64,000 bases of DNA from Silurus meridionalis. Lineage: Eukaryota > Chordata > Actinopteri > Siluriformes > Siluridae. Below, piece by piece: positions 48,401-62,695 of this stretch. Location of the stretch: the NCBI RefSeq assembly GCF_014805685.1, contig NC_060900.1, positions 5,455,101-5,519,100 of the forward strand. The letters run 5' to 3'. The position numbers were made by a program, and so were the translations under genes. How positions within the stretch are numbered: the stretch's first letter is position 1; every line of letters starts with the position of its first letter. Under the pieces are notes generated by a model. It ran no database searches. It saw only the letters and a list, made by a program, of their open reading frames with translations, and was not told where the DNA came from.

Positions 48401-51400
48401 ACCCTCGGCAAACCCTTATGTCTTAATGAAATATAAGCGCTGGGCTGGAAACTCCTCAAGATTGAGGAATGCTACTGAATTTCTTTAGATTGTGAAGCAA
48501 GGCTTGGGGTTGATATTTTTAGTGTTTGGAAAACAATTCGAAGTATTCGAGGCAGGTTTACCTGTATTTGTAATACAATTATTCTCCACCAATGAGATCA
48601 TTCAGTTAAACTTTCAGACGGCTTAGCCACATAAGGAGATGGAATTTTAGTTTCCATTCACCTTGTGGTGCAAAAGTGGCATGTTTACGGAAAATAAACC
48701 TTGCACTGCTTCCAAAGCTTTTGCATAGGAAGAAAGATAAAAAGAGAGAAAACGTAAGGAGTTAGAAAGAAGTGATTCAAATTTAATTTATTTGATGCAT
48801 GATGATGCATGTAAATGTGGCTATTTCTTTAAAAACACAACATGACATTACAGTCAAGCGAAATCTGCACTCCAGATCTGGTTAGCGTTGGGAGCTTCAG
48901 GTCAACTAGAAAGCCCAAGCTATTAGATCTTGCGAGGGTGTGATCGTCTCGGGGGTTAAAGGCGCTGCAAGCTGCCAGTCCTCCTTCATACTCATATGTA
49001 TCGACGCTTTATAAGGAGAAGAGACTGGCACAAGCTGCCTCTGTGAACCTCAGCGGCTGACTGAACTCGAGAAAAACGAACAATGAGTCTCTGTTCGCGC
49101 TCACTGCAGACTCCCGCTGCACAGAGATTAGCAAACACTCGTACTTAACACACGCTTTTGATCAACAAGAAACAAATGGAGATGAAACAATGTGCATAAC
49201 ATGTCGATTTGTTTGTGTTCTAAAGTTTCTGAATGATTCCCATGAAGGAGTTGCAATATGATTGTATACAGTGGATATACAAAGTGTGTATATTTAAAAA
49301 AAACAAAGACAAAAACATAAATGTCAGACGTCTTACAGCTTTACTGCAATAATCCAACAAACAGAAATCCAGAAAAGAAATTAGGATATAAAGCCTATCA
49401 CAGCTTTACTGCATAAGCCTGAACATGCCTTTTCTTTGTGGACGCACATTTTGGCTTTATTACAGCATCAGGTCTTTATGAATAAGTCTCTTTCACTTTA
49501 CACATCTAGACTTTGGAATTTTTTTCCACTCTTCTTAGCAAACATAAAAAGTAAAAGTTTCTTCAAATTGCGAGGGGATCTCCTGTGTGTGGCTCTTTTC
49601 AGGTTGTTCCAGAGGTTTCCGATAGGATTGACGTGTGGTCTTTCCATTGCCTCTGTGGTGCCCCATTTTTCTCCACTTACTATAATGGTTTTCCATATGT
49701 GACAGTACTGTGACAGTCCAATCAGTGCCCTAAACATTTCACCAAATACTACTTCAACTACTGACTTTTATCTGGTTTTAATCAGCATCACAGTTGATGA
49801 CAGGTGAATGCCATTTTACCTAAAGGCTTAATTTTAAATGTAAGTGGTTAAACTCTGAGGACAGTTGGAACCCCATTATAAAAAGATGTGCCCACTTTTG
49901 CGATCAGAGTGTTGTAGGTTTTTTATTTAAAATGTTTCCAAGTATTAACTATTTCTTTTTTTTTTTTTCTGTTTTTTTTTGTTGGAAGATCACATTAATG
50001 ATGTAACAAGTCTGACATTTATGTTGTTGGTAATTCTGACTTTATATTTAGAAAAGCTGCAATTACATAAGGGTGTGTAAACCTTTTATAGCCACTGTTT
50101 ACACTTCTATTCACGTGTGAATGTCAGTAGGAGTAAGACAGTGTTCATGTGCGTGAATGAGAGGGAGGGCGGTGAAGGGGTGCGGTTACAGGGAGAAGAG
50201 GTGGAGAAGGTGGAGGATTTTAGGTACCTGGGGTCAAGAGTGCAAAGTAATGGAGAGTGTGTTAGAGAAGTAAAGAAAAGAGTGCAGGCAGGGTGGAGTG
50301 GGTGGAGAAGAGTGACAGGAGTGATTTGTGATAGAAGAGTATCTGCGAGAGTGAAAGGGAAAGTTTATAGGACTGTGGTGGGACCTGAGATTTTGTATGG
50401 TTTAGAGACAGTGGCATTGAGTAAAAGACAGGAGGTGGAGCTGGAGGTAGCAGAGCTGAAGATGTTGAGGTTTTTGTTGGGAGTGACGACGATGGACAAG
50501 ATTAGAAATTAGTTTATTAGGGAGGGACAGCGCATGTAGGATGTTTTGGAGACAAGGTGAGGAAGGCAAGATTGAGATGGTTTGGACATGTGCAGAGGAG
50601 GGACATGGGGTTTATCTGTAGGAGAATGCTGAGGATGGAGCCACCAGGAAGTAGGAAAAGAGGAAAAGCCAAGAAGGAGGTTTATGGATGTGGTGAAGGA
50701 AGACAAGCAGGTAGTTGGTTTTAAAGAGGCAGATGTAGAGGACAGGGGGGTATGGAGACGGTGTGGTGACCTATAATGAGAGCAGCAGCAAGAAAAAGTA
50801 GTTTACACTTCTATACTTTTTAAGAGCAATGTATAGTCAATGGACAAAAGATATAAAAAGGTCCTGAGAACCAGTTATGGCTGCTTTTCTTTAGATGTTG
50901 CACCACATTGGTAAAAAGATTACTTAGGAAAATTGAAGAATATGTCCTGGATGTGCAGTTTTGTGGGACACAAGCAGACTTGATAGCATGGCTCTGATTA
51001 GCAGCCACTCCGGATGAAGGCGATATCAGTAAACAGAACATTCTGAGATTACTGGTGCACAGGAAGCAGTCGGACGGAAAAAAGCGTGATGTGAAACTGT
51101 ATAAAAACAGAGACTCACAAAATGCTATGCTGACTATGGACTAGACTTAAGACTTATCTATTTCTCAGTAAAGAAAACATCTTTGTCATCTCAAGGGAAG
51201 AATGTTGCAGCTTAGTGCTGAATTAGCTCCAATCATGTGCGATTCAGCAAGACTTCAAGAGGGAAAGGAAGTTACACATTCATTTGCTGGGACATGTTGT
51301 CCAAAGTGTCATGCTCCTTTTTTGCTGGTGGTGGTGGTGGTGGTGGTGGTAGGGGGGGGGTGTCTGCAAACTCTGGCTCCACTGTAAGTCACAGTGACAT

Positions 51401-53295
51401 TAGCCAATCATGGGAGATCAGGCATGAGGGAAAGGGCAGAGTTTTGTTACAATGCCCTGTAAAGCAGCATGGTCAGCAAAATTCTCATACTTGGGTGAAA
51501 TGCTCTTGCTTGAAAAAGTACTTCAGCATCAAAAATAAAGAACTAATCTATAAGAACTACATTTTCCTGGACATTATACATATTTAAGGAGAGCATTTTT
51601 GTGGTTCCAGACTTACACTAACTTGTGGTTCCACACTTTACAAACTTTCACCAGAACCACAGGTTTAGACCGGTTCTCGTTTAGCGCAATTTATGTATTC
51701 AAGTGGCGAGGAATGGTTTTTTTTTTCCTTTCCTTGAACGCATTTAAATATAGTCAAAGTTTCCTAAAATGAAAAAACACTCTTAGAAAATGTATTTAAG
51801 TACACCAACGCTGGTAGCAGTCACATGACAGAAGAGGGTTGGCTGGTGGGTGGTGAGAGAAAACTGTGGAGAACGTGTTCATATAATACTGTATTCATCA
51901 CTGCAGGAATTATGTAACAGAAGACTATTTGCTTTGATAAATCCGGGTGGTGACTTGGAAGCATATACTCAAATAAAAAAAATGACCAATCCGTATTATA
52001 GTTAATCATCTATGACGTTTAAAAGTGATCTTATTATCTTAAATATGGCTCAAGTGAAGGAATACATCAGCTCTAATGTGTACTGTGGTAGACATTTGGA
52101 ACCTGAAATACCATGGAGGTATTATGGTTTTAGAATCTTGCAAATCCAGATGCCACATGTTCCTGCTTCTTATTTAAAGCAGTTCCTTCCTTGTTGAAAC
52201 TTGAGCAATTTTTTTTTTACCCAGCCACTATGCCATTGCATTACGTCTACTCTATTCTGGGAGAAAGCCGCTGGACAGCAGGGCGGGACTGAATCCAATC
52301 CAATCTTCGTATTAGTTTTGTGACTTTCCTGTCATTTACAGTCATCTTTAAAGAAGTCTGATGTTTTGTGTAATAATTCTGCACGTTTAGCATGTATAAT
52401 AATAAAACTGTTAAAAATGGGTAATGATTACTTCAACGATCGTGCCTGTTAAAGTCTGAAAATGTGAAAGATTCACAGTCGTTTGTTTCCCATTCATCGG
52501 AAAGCTGCACCACCAACACAAAGCTGTCGAATTTCTCAATCCCTGTGATAATAAATGCTTTACGACGTACTGATTCTTATCACCGTTTCTTTATATGAGC
52601 ATCCGGAGTAACCACAGGCACTGATGGGTGTACGGCACGGGCAGGAAACTACATCCTGATTTCATTGAAAGTTACATCCATGTTAACTCATTTCTCTAAT
52701 GACTTTACTTTTTCTTTACTGTTTACCGCAAATGACTGCACGTTACTTTACTGCGTTTTTTCCCCACTGTATCCTTCTCCTGGCATTGAGTTTGGTAGGA
52801 AAACTACAACCACTTTTATGTGATCTGGCCAAGATTCACTGGCAAAAACTTTACACCAAGTAACTGTCTGATTTTGCTGCCTTCAGTGAACACTGTGCGT
52901 CTTGAAGCATTTCTGATGATTGGACCGGTTGGTTTTAATATAATACAGTCTGCCAGATGAAAAACTGCATGAAAGAATGTGTGGCTGGCATTAGTAAGCA
53001 TGAACCAAGCGGCATATCAGGGCATTTAGGAGAAAGTGTGTGGCGTTTTGAATGAAGCCAACAGGTGTGCCCCTTGACCTCAGCAACACATGGCCTCAGC
53101 AACACCTGTCACACACTTGTGTTTAAGAGTCAGGGTTTTTTTTTTTTGCTATTATTAACTGTGATAAGAGATAAAATGTGTTTCAGTTAACACAGCTAAC
53201 ATTTCTAATGCTGTCCAAACAGTATCTATACAGACAGACAGACAGACAGACAGACATATAGATAGATACTGTTAGCATACATATAGCATACATAC

Positions 53296-53357
<62 letters not shown>

Positions 53358-53766
53358 AGTGGGTGTGTGTGTGTGTGTGTGTGTGTGTCTTGGACTTTGT
53401 TTCTTGTTTTAACTTTCAATGTAATCCTTTAATACAAACTTAATACGGAAAGAAACTGTAGGTGGGCGGAGCCAGAAAGCGTCATAGTTGTTTTTTTCTG
53501 AATAAAATGCGTTGAAACGCAGTAAAAAAATTGTTGCTTCTTCTAACATTAAATACTAAATGAAAAACAAACGCATTATAAATAAGTTTAGACTTGTACA
53601 GGTCGCAGTGAGGGGACACGAACACTGTGTCTTTATAAACATAAGTAATGGCGAAGAAGGAAATAATGAGTCTCACCATCTCCCCCGCCAGTATGGTTCC
53701 TTTCCGAGTCCGGACATAAGTCTTCAGTTTCTCCATAACACTCGGTCCTGCTTCTGTTTCTGACAT
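38679..53766 (-). CDS. plp2: plp2, proteolipid protein 2 (MARVEL domain), 5 coding exons
   Basis: PLP2 is a small four-pass MARVEL/CMTM-type membrane protein of the ER and plasma membrane. Coding exons (plus coordinates): 53677-53766, 41326-41481, 40380-40478, 40081-40177, and a probable last exon 38679-38701. Total 465 bp, 154 residues, phases consistent. The start MSETEAGPSVMEKLKTYVRT is followed by RKGTILAGEM. TM1 is about 28-48, TM2 about 53-72 (ICELIFAAIFFGIFMMELDK), TM3 about 83-105 (DFFRAVIGAVLYILTSLICL) and TM4 about 116-135 (VFGLIAGILFSYDTYTLI). The NW.W(S/T)DFFR junction and GGVFGLIAGILF are family landmarks. Exons 1-4 are secure. The C-terminus is less so: reading through the exon 4 donor gives GTL and a stop inside a transposon (150 residues). 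The first intron is 12.2 kb. Confidence 0.9.
38702..40080. other. plp2 intron 4
   Basis: 1379 bp if the last-exon model is right. It contains a Tc1-like element at its 5' edge (39611-40077) and an unassigned 73-codon open stretch (39297-39518, minus strand) whose peptide I do not recognise. Confidence 0.5.
39611..40077 (+). mobile_element. Tc1-like element (group A) at a plp2 splice donor
   Basis: Flanked by TA duplications (39609-39610, 40078-40079). The left end has GGATATGGACAAAAGTATTT and GGACACCTGACTTTCCAGCA; the right end has AAAGTGTCCACAAACTTTTG and CCCTATAGTG. The interior keeps transposase 3' sequence (CTACATCAGTGCCTGACTTT, CCCAGAAGAGTGGATTTAAT) but its 5' half appears inverted or rearranged relative to it. 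Inactive. Confidence 0.8.
40081..40177 (-). CDS. plp2: plp2 coding exon 4
   Basis: 97 bp: VFGLIAGILFSYDTYTLITE then IRSTRGRSTVST, ending phase 1 at CAG|GTACAC. TM4 and start of the cytoplasmic tail. The donor lies against a Tc1-like element (39611-40077): only G and the TA target duplication separate exon and transposon. Confidence 0.88.
40380..40478 (-). CDS. plp2: plp2 coding exon 3
   Basis: 99 bp, 33 codons: DFFRAVIGAVLYILTSLICL then IAGAGDGARIAGG. TM3 and the loop to TM4. Acceptor CTGCTTTAG, donor GTTAGA. Confidence 0.93.
40573..40887. mobile_element. Tc1-like MITE of the CAGT(G/A)CCAGTC type
   Basis: Left end TACAGTACCAGTCGATAGTT then TGGACACGC; right end GCATGTCCAAATTTATTGTA then GTACTCTA, its imperfect inverted copy. 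The interior (CATTCTTTCATCAGATTCAC, TCACAGGTGAGAGTTCATTT) matches the 5' part of a well-known salmonid/teleost Tc1-like family; the transposase is missing. Confidence 0.7.
40925..41115 (+). mobile_element. Tc1-like relic (group A), central part
   Basis: TTTCCAGCCATATGTGGTGC, GGGACGTCTCTGGATGTGGA and CCTGACAATGCTCCTGTGCA are shared with the copy at 23410-23880. No ends. Confidence 0.6.
41326..41481 (-). CDS. plp2: plp2 coding exon 2
   Basis: 156 bp, 52 codons, acceptor TTCTTTGTAG, donor GTAAGT. Encodes LLSLIVTICYAASLYNGYST, then VGICELIFAAIFFGIFMMEL and DKQFLLVNWLWT: TM1, first loop and TM2 of the MARVEL domain. Confidence 0.93.
41870..41965. repeat. hAT-like terminal fragment
   Basis: GTGATATGTGATTCACATCT, CGATGCATTACGGTTCGATA and GCGATTCAAAACTATG resemble the end of a common fish hAT-type repeat. 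Low-confidence class call. Confidence 0.4.
42285..42425. repeat. dispersed repeat end followed by (TA)n
   Basis: GAGATGTGCGATTAATTACG and ATTAATCCCGATTAAATATT precede TGATTGACAGC and a (TA)n array (42367-42425). The GCGATTAAT motif is a familiar fish transposon end; class not certain. Confidence 0.5.
43450..43822 (+). mobile_element. Tc1-like relic (group A), 3' half
   Basis: TGACAATGCCCCCTGTGCAC, CCCTAGTGAACACCTTAGGG and TGCACCCCAGGCCTCCACAC mark the transposase part. The right end GGTCAGGTGTCCACATAGTG is the terminal repeat with an internal deletion. Confidence 0.7.
43823..43975 (+). mobile_element. group B Tc1-like fragment
   Basis: CCAATCATGTGGCAGAAGGA near the start, then GGCAGATGGGCTACAGCAGC, both group B landmarks with the intervening sequence deleted. 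Directly abuts the group A relic on its left. Confidence 0.55.
45460..45835. repeat. dispersed repeat with internal tandem 19-mer
   Basis: AGAAAGAGCTTTATTGCCAA, GGAATTTGTTTTGGTAATAG and AAGCTTCCGGTTGCACATTT form a familiar teleost dispersed repeat of unsure class. It includes the tandem array 45610-45670 and TAATGAGGTAGATTGCCTGA near its end. Confidence 0.5.
45610..45670. repeat. 19 bp tandem repeat, about 3.2 copies
   Basis: Unit ATAAAAGTTATTGCACAGT repeated without mismatch three times, then decaying into ATAAATGAG. Confidence 0.95.
45840..46095 (+). repeat. dispersed repeat R1, diverged copy
   Basis: Shares AATCTGGTTCCTCCCAAGGT, ACAGCTTACTCATTAGGGAT and GAGAATGTTAACTGTTGGAA with the other R1 copies, at lower similarity. 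Confidence 0.6.
46661..46968 (+). mobile_element. Tc1-like relic (group A)
   Basis: Left end CACTCTACAGACAAAATTAT then TGGGATACATGAC; right end GTCTATATAGTG. The interior keeps TTAGTGAACACCTCTGGGAT (transposase 3' region). Internally deleted, about 310 bp. Confidence 0.75.
49266..50098 (-). mobile_element. Tc1-like element with both ends, degenerate transposase
   Basis: Ends TACAGTGGATATACAAAGTG and (reverse) AACAGTGGCTATAAAAGGTT are imperfect inverted repeats. A minus-strand frame at 49498-49737 reads HVNPIGNLWNNLKRATHRR, matching the Tc1 transposase C-terminal NPIENLW..LK region. The element is about 830 bp, shorter than an intact Tc1 (about 1.3-1.6 kb). Confidence 0.75.
50105..50790 (+). 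mobile_element. RTE-like LINE, 3' end (second copy)
   Basis: 131 open codons at 50117-50512 read [57 protein letters not shown], closely similar to the copy at 29435-30145. Downstream frames are shifted (WFGHVQRRDMGFICRRML). The tail ends in AGCAGCAGCAAGAAAAAG. It begins within about 10 bp of the preceding Tc1-like element's end. Confidence 0.85.
51325..51360. repeat. (TGG)n and G-run
   Basis: Eight GGT/TGG units followed by AGGGGGGGGG. G-rich on the plus strand, quadruplex-capable. Confidence 0.9.
53231..53388. repeat. (CAGA)n, then (GT)n microsatellites
   Basis: Six CAGA units at 53231-53254, then GATA-like sequence, then an interrupted GT array at 53298-53388. They lie about 290 bp inside plp2 intron 1 from exon 1. 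Confidence 0.97.
53677..53766 (-). CDS. plp2: plp2 coding exon 1
   Basis: Encodes 30 residues MSETEAGP...ILAGEM; the ATG at 53766 is the first in frame. Donor ATG|GTGAGA, phase 0. The peptide YVRTRKG.LAGE resembles the PLP2/CMTM N-terminal entry to TM1. Confidence 0.85.
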
Positions 53767-53947
53767 TTTTAATACCGGGGTCCCAGTCAGAGCCTTTAGA
53801 AGGTTATAGATTTAGAACCTCAGGAGGAAAATGTTTCTCTCTCTGTTTATCTCCAACAGGAGGAAAATAAGTGCAGAAGAAGCAGCAGAACCAGAGCTGA
53901 AGTGAGCAGTTACCGAGTCTCAACTCGAGGTAACGGGGCGTCGGCTT

Positions 53948-53950
<3 letters not shown>
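53767..53950 (-). promoter_or_regulatory. plp2: plp2 proximal promoter / 5' UTR region
   Basis: The 180 bp between the plp2 ATG and the CT array are the only non-repetitive upstream sequence. They contain an AG-rich tract and GTAACGGGGCGTCGG. No TATA box is visible. TSS position unknown. Confidence 0.35.
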
Positions 53951-53997
<47 letters not shown>

Positions 53998-54085
53998 ACT
54001 CCCTTCTTTCTCTCTCTCTCTCACACGCCTTTCTCTCTCTCTCTCTCTCTTCTCTCACTCCTTCTTTCTCTCTCTCTCTCACACG

Positions 54086-54132
<47 letters not shown>

Positions 54133-54205
54133 ACTCCATTCTTTCTCTCTCACACACGCCTTCTCTCTCTCTCTCTCTCACTTCTTTCTCTCTCTCTCAC
54201 ACACG

Positions 54206-54268
<63 letters not shown>

Positions 54269-54269
54269 G

Positions 54270-54316
<47 letters not shown>

Positions 54317-54341
54317 ACCTTCTTTCTCTCTCTCACACACG

Positions 54342-54408
<67 letters not shown>

Positions 54409-54483
54409 TTTCTCTCACACACACACTCCTTTCTCTGTCTCTCTCTCTCTCTCTCTCTCTCCTTTCTCTCACACACACACTCT

Positions 54484-54556
<73 letters not shown>

Positions 54557-54560
54557 TCCT

Positions 54561-54600
<40 letters not shown>

Positions 54601-54619
54601 TTTCTCTATCTCTCTCACT

Positions 54620-54663
<44 letters not shown>

Positions 54664-54713
54664 TGTCTCTCACTCCTTTCTCTCTCTCTCTCACTCTCTC
54701 CCTCACTCCTTTG

Positions 54714-54751
<38 letters not shown>

Positions 54752-54785
54752 TTCTCTCCCTCTCTTTTTCTCTCTCCATTCTTCT
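53951..54785. repeat. CT-rich satellite-like array (GAGA on the gene strand), about 830 bp
   Basis: Long (CT)n blocks separated by recurring spacers such as CACACGCCTTTCTCT, CACTCCTTCTTTCTCT and CACACACACTC, so the array has a loose higher-order period. The 300-residue Leu/Ser-rich open frames across it are artefacts of the repeat. Confidence 0.97.
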
Positions 54786-55740
54786 CTTCATAAGGGTTGC
54801 ATAAGGGTCAGATATGAAGAATGTTTGAAAGTATACTGTATATGAATTTTATGGGTTGCCAAGTCCACGTTTTGTGCAACGAATATGTACATTATATTGT
54901 GTGTGACCGCTGGTTTTGGTTTTATTTTTGCGTGTTTTGGCAGCAGGATGTACACAACCGATACACGGGAAATGACACCGAGTGCACCAGAGGCGCAAGA
55001 TTTCAGTGGAAAAAAAACGTTGAGGCTCGACATTGTTTTGTGTTTCAGATGGCTGTTTACATGTTAAACATGTTGCACTGTGTAAATATTGGACATGAAT
55101 GTGTGTAATGTATGTTGCAGAGTGAAACTCTGACTCTAACACTGCAGGTGTTTTCTTTAGATAGAAAGATAGGACTTGAGAAGCGATTTAAAATAGTTCT
55201 GTACAAAGAAATGATTGTATTTGACTGGTTTGTGTGTGACTTTTGTAAACAGCTGGAAACAGATAGTCCGCTAAATTCCACTAAGAGCGTAATGTCTCCC
55301 TCTTGTGGTCATTGAGCAAAATCAATCTACATTAAAATAATGTTTTAATGTGTTTTTATTTATTTTATTTTATTTTATTTTATTTTTTGTTCAAAAGGTG
55401 TGGACGTGTGAGGAAAATCTAGTCTGGTCTAGTTGTGATTCGTGACGACGTTTGCACTGCAATTACCATTCACATTTTTGTCAGGAAATGTCCAATTCTA
55501 GTTTAAAGGTACTATTTATGTTTGTTTTGTTAATTGCTTGATATGCTTGTCAGACGCAGGAGGAAACTGGAGAACCCAGAGGAAACCCTGTATAGACGTT
55601 CTAAAATGGTGTTTGCTGCAACTGTAAATTCACCTTACAGGTAGCAAAGTTCTACAATTGCCTATGGTCCCAAAAGTAACATACAGAACACAGCATAAAA
55701 CAGAAGCCCATCAAAAACCACCACCAGCACAACCACAGGT
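54786..55740. other. syp-plp2 intergenic region
   Basis: Mostly unique sequence, no conserved coding potential seen. It includes a (TTTTA)n stretch (55347-55386) and a short repeat-like piece near 55555-55600 (GAGGAAACTGGAGAACCCAG). Confidence 0.5.
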
Positions 55741-58025
55741 AGTTACTACTGACAACACTTTATTAACCATGAAGAAGAAACACAGGGTAAGAGAGAGAAA
55801 GGAGGGAGGAAGGAACATAGAGGAAAAGCCAGACTGATCAATTTCACATATGCATCGTAGAAGTAGTCTTTACACTGGATACTACACATTGTGAACAGTT
55901 CCACAGATTGCTTAATAGCACCGGAATAAGTACCATGCAAATTTCTTTCCCTAGCATTCAATACACAATGATTTCTGGCCTGTTTTTAGGATCAGCCTCG
56001 TTATTTTTGCACATAAAACCTTAAAGTGAGACAAATAAGGGCTTATTTAAGGAACCACTGTAAAAGGGCTTTTTTAATGTCTGAAAATCCTAAACAAAAT
56101 TAACACAAACCTTGAGGTTTCAGATATCATAGGAAGATTATTGCCTTTTTCTAGTGGTAGAATACAGATTGAGGGCAGTTTTGTTAGCGTTATGAAAGAG
56201 TTTCTCAACGGTTTGACAGATATTTGGTGTGTGTGTGTGTGTGTTTGTGTGCCATCATGGCACCCCAAACACTATCAGGTGTTCATCATCATATCTATCA
56301 AATACGACTTGAACAATAAATATACTATACTTTATATAATGTTTAAGCGTCTGTAGAAGTGCAAGTTTTTACTCTTGGAAATGCTCAAATCTCGGGTTTG
56401 TTTCTCTCTCTTCCTCCTGTGGAACGTCTCATTCATTTCAGTATTCTGTTTTCCCCAATATCGCTCTTATTCATATACACATTGATTTCTGCCTACAATT
56501 TTCACACCTTTCCCTGCAGGTCTACATTAATACATTTTTAAAAATAAATACAATAAAAAAAGAAAGAAACGTACATATTCATCAGAACGCAGCACTCTTT
56601 TTGAACACAACCATGTTCAGCTTAATGTAAAAAAAAAAAAACGTACTATTGTGTCTTGAAACACACACTGACACAACTGAATCCTTCTGTTGTCGTTCTA
56701 TAACCATTCATTGCAGCATTTATCCACCATATACTGTAGATCTATTTAAATATATATTATCATAAATATTTACACAGCACATGTAAAATACACTGATGTT
56801 TAAAGTAGCCCTGAACACTACTGTAAAAGTCATGGAGGATTATGTTTGAGATCAATTGGTGATCGATGAAATATGCTTAGTGGCTGGTGGTAGAGTGTAA
56901 CCAGAGTAGCAGCATGCTAAGCAAGCTAGCAGTTTAATAAACTTGTGTTGGGCCTGAAATCCTACTTATGTCTCCTGATGACACATGCAAGCTAGTTTAG
57001 TCGAAGTTAACTAGCTTGCTAGCTAGCGACATGAAATGGCAAAAGAATGCAGGATTGTTTTTATCATGCATAATTATCTATATTTATTGAGAGGTCATGC
57101 TGTGGAGATGTTCCAATGCCACCTACTGGTTACTGCATTAAAACAAATATATACAGCTTATTATTATTGAAATTTTTTTTTCTTTTTTTTTTCAAATGGT
57201 CAATTGCAAGTTCAGGGATACTTTAACATTTCCACAATCCATTTAAACCAATGTCAAATCCATTTACATGATATAATAGATTTTTTTTATTTGTAATGTA
57301 CTTTAATAAAATAGACATTCCCTAAAGATCTCCTGCAGAGAATAATAAAACAAGAGAGAAAACGAAAGTGTGTTTAGTTCTTCCTAGACAAGCACTTTTC
57401 CCCACTGGACATTATGAACATCCCTGTCCCAAATTCCCACATGTACCCTCCCCTCCTCCCTTAATCCCTCCCTCTCTCCCTCCCTCCCTCCCTCATACTG
57501 TACACACATTGTTCATACAGGGTAACAGAGGAGTGTGGGATCATGGGTAATAGGCAGACTCCTTTATCCTTGGTTATGCAACCACCCTCTCCTGTGCTCT
57601 GAAGGGAGAAATGAAAAATCATGCAAACACATATTTAAGACTTATTACTTAATAAAAACAATATAATAATATAGTATAAACACAAAATAATAATAAAAAA
57701 AATACATCTAAATGACTATGCAAAACCCCACCCATGTTTGGTGAATGAAAAGTCAAGGAAGTAACTCAGAGGTCACCAATGGCTAATGTACAGTCAATTA
57801 GCTAATATAAAACTAGTATGTAATAAAGCTGAAAATACAATTTTCATGATGGTTTAGGTGAAAAGAAGGCAAAGGCTGCCCAAAACAACATTATAAATGA
57901 TATCATAAACATCATATGTAATAATATTATAAGCTGTAAAGAGATAGACAAATGCAAACCTACTGTAAGTGTCCCTTATTAGTATCCACTCACCTGTGCA
58001 GAGCTGCTTTGCTGTGTGAATTTAC
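55741..58025 (-). other. probable syp 3' UTR
   Basis: No gene lies between the syp stop and a strong poly(A) arrangement. Minus-strand AATAAA (plus 55759-55764) is followed about 20-25 nt later by a GT-rich stretch (TGTGGTTGTGCTGGTGGTGG). A UTR of about 2.3 kb is plausible for synaptophysin. It includes a GT run (56229-56244) and CCCT-rich DNA (57455-57494). Earlier poly(A) use cannot be excluded. Confidence 0.5.
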
Positions 58026-61306
<3,281 letters not shown>

Positions 61307-62554
61307 TTAAGGATGTATTACCTCCATGTGCACATTCTGTATATAAAGCAAGCCTTTTCCCAGACTGACTCCACTACAAACTATGGGTGCATCATGAAAC
61401 GAAAAATGCAACAAAGGACACCCAGAACTGTTGAGCAGCTAGAATCCTATATCAGACACATATAAGACAACAATTGGTTTCCTCAGTTCCCAGATGTATA
61501 CGGACAGAAGACATGATGGTACACAGTGGTAAACATGGCCCTGTTCCAACATTTTTCGCGAAATGTTGTAGCTATCAACTTCAAAATGACCTTATTTTTT
61601 ACTTAAAATGGTATTTATTCTCAATTTAAACATTTGATATGGTTTTTGTTTTATTGTGAATAGAATAGGCATTTATGAGATTTCTAATTAATTGCATTTT
61701 GTTTTTGATTGCATGAATGTGGCTTTTCAGGTACTGAGGGGTGAATCATTCAGTACATTATACAACATATTGTATTAAAAGAACCTAATGTTACATATTG
61801 GGAATATAGTTATAGGATAATAAATGGTAACATAAGCGCCTCGATGCTGAGGTAATGGTTAAACTGATTCTTGCAGGCATACGCTGCCCAGCATTGGATT
61901 GTAATATTAATCCCTTTTTTTATTCGAGAGGGAATGAAGTGCCAGCCTTTTCCCCCCGACACACACAGAGAGATTAGTCTTCGAGAATATTTTTACAGCC
62001 CCTCCCCTCCCTCTTTTCCTTTATCCGATTGAATGGAAAATCTGACTATTAAACTTACTGAGGTGCTTCACCATCTGTCACTGAACACACAGCGCAAGCC
62101 ACAAACACACGCAGGCCTTCACACTTGCATTACACACACAGTGTGAAGGCACGTCTAATCACGGTCTCTCTCGTCACACAGAAAAGAACACACATTCCTG
62201 TCACACAATACAAAATGGAGGAGGACAAGCCCAGAGCAGTTTAGTGTGCATTCCATCAAGCCAACTAGGCAAGCTCGACTTAGAATTACAATCAGGAGAT
62301 TAAAGATTTCAAGTGATTAGAGTTGTGAGGGTGGAGGAAGAGAACGAGAGAATATAAAAGCATGGAGGAAAGTGAGAAAAAAAAGAGGAGGGGAAAAATA
62401 ACCTGTGTTCAGAAGCTTGTGTCGATGTAGATGAAATTTCAATGTAATTTCTTTTAAACAAACAATAATATACTCCAGCATTTAAATATTAGTTTTTTGC
62501 CTACACACATACAGTTGCTAGGGACAGAAATTTGTACATGCTGAAAAAATAATT

Positions 62555-62695
62555 GCCCAACTCACTTGTTAGGGATAAACTTTATAGGGATAAAGATTTA
62601 GGATTTATAAATGTAAAATTGATTCTTAATCAATGTCTGTAACAATGTTTATGGTTCAAAGTGCTTTACAAATAAAATTGAATTGAATTGTTGGG
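62555..62695 (+). repeat. dispersed repeat R1, 3' tail
   Basis: CCAACTCACTTGTTAGGGAT, then CAATGTCTGTAACAATGTTT, CAAAGTGCTTTACAAATAAA and ATTGAATTGAATTG. Same family tail as the other R1 copies. Confidence 0.65.

Larger units (their letters stand above)
41482..53676. other. plp2 intron 1 (12.2 kb)
   Basis: Contains hAT-like fragments, a TA array, several Tc1-like relics, an R1 copy, a tandem 19-mer, a full-length but degenerate Tc1-like element (49266-50098) abutting an RTE-like LINE 3' end, and a GT array near exon 1. Unassigned stretches include 44000-45450, 47000-49260 and 50830-53200. Confidence 0.7.

Noticed and set aside
53902..54845. Two overlapping ~300-residue Leu/Ser-rich open frames
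   Set aside because: They lie wholly over the CT simple repeat; any CT array reads as Leu-Ser in two frames.
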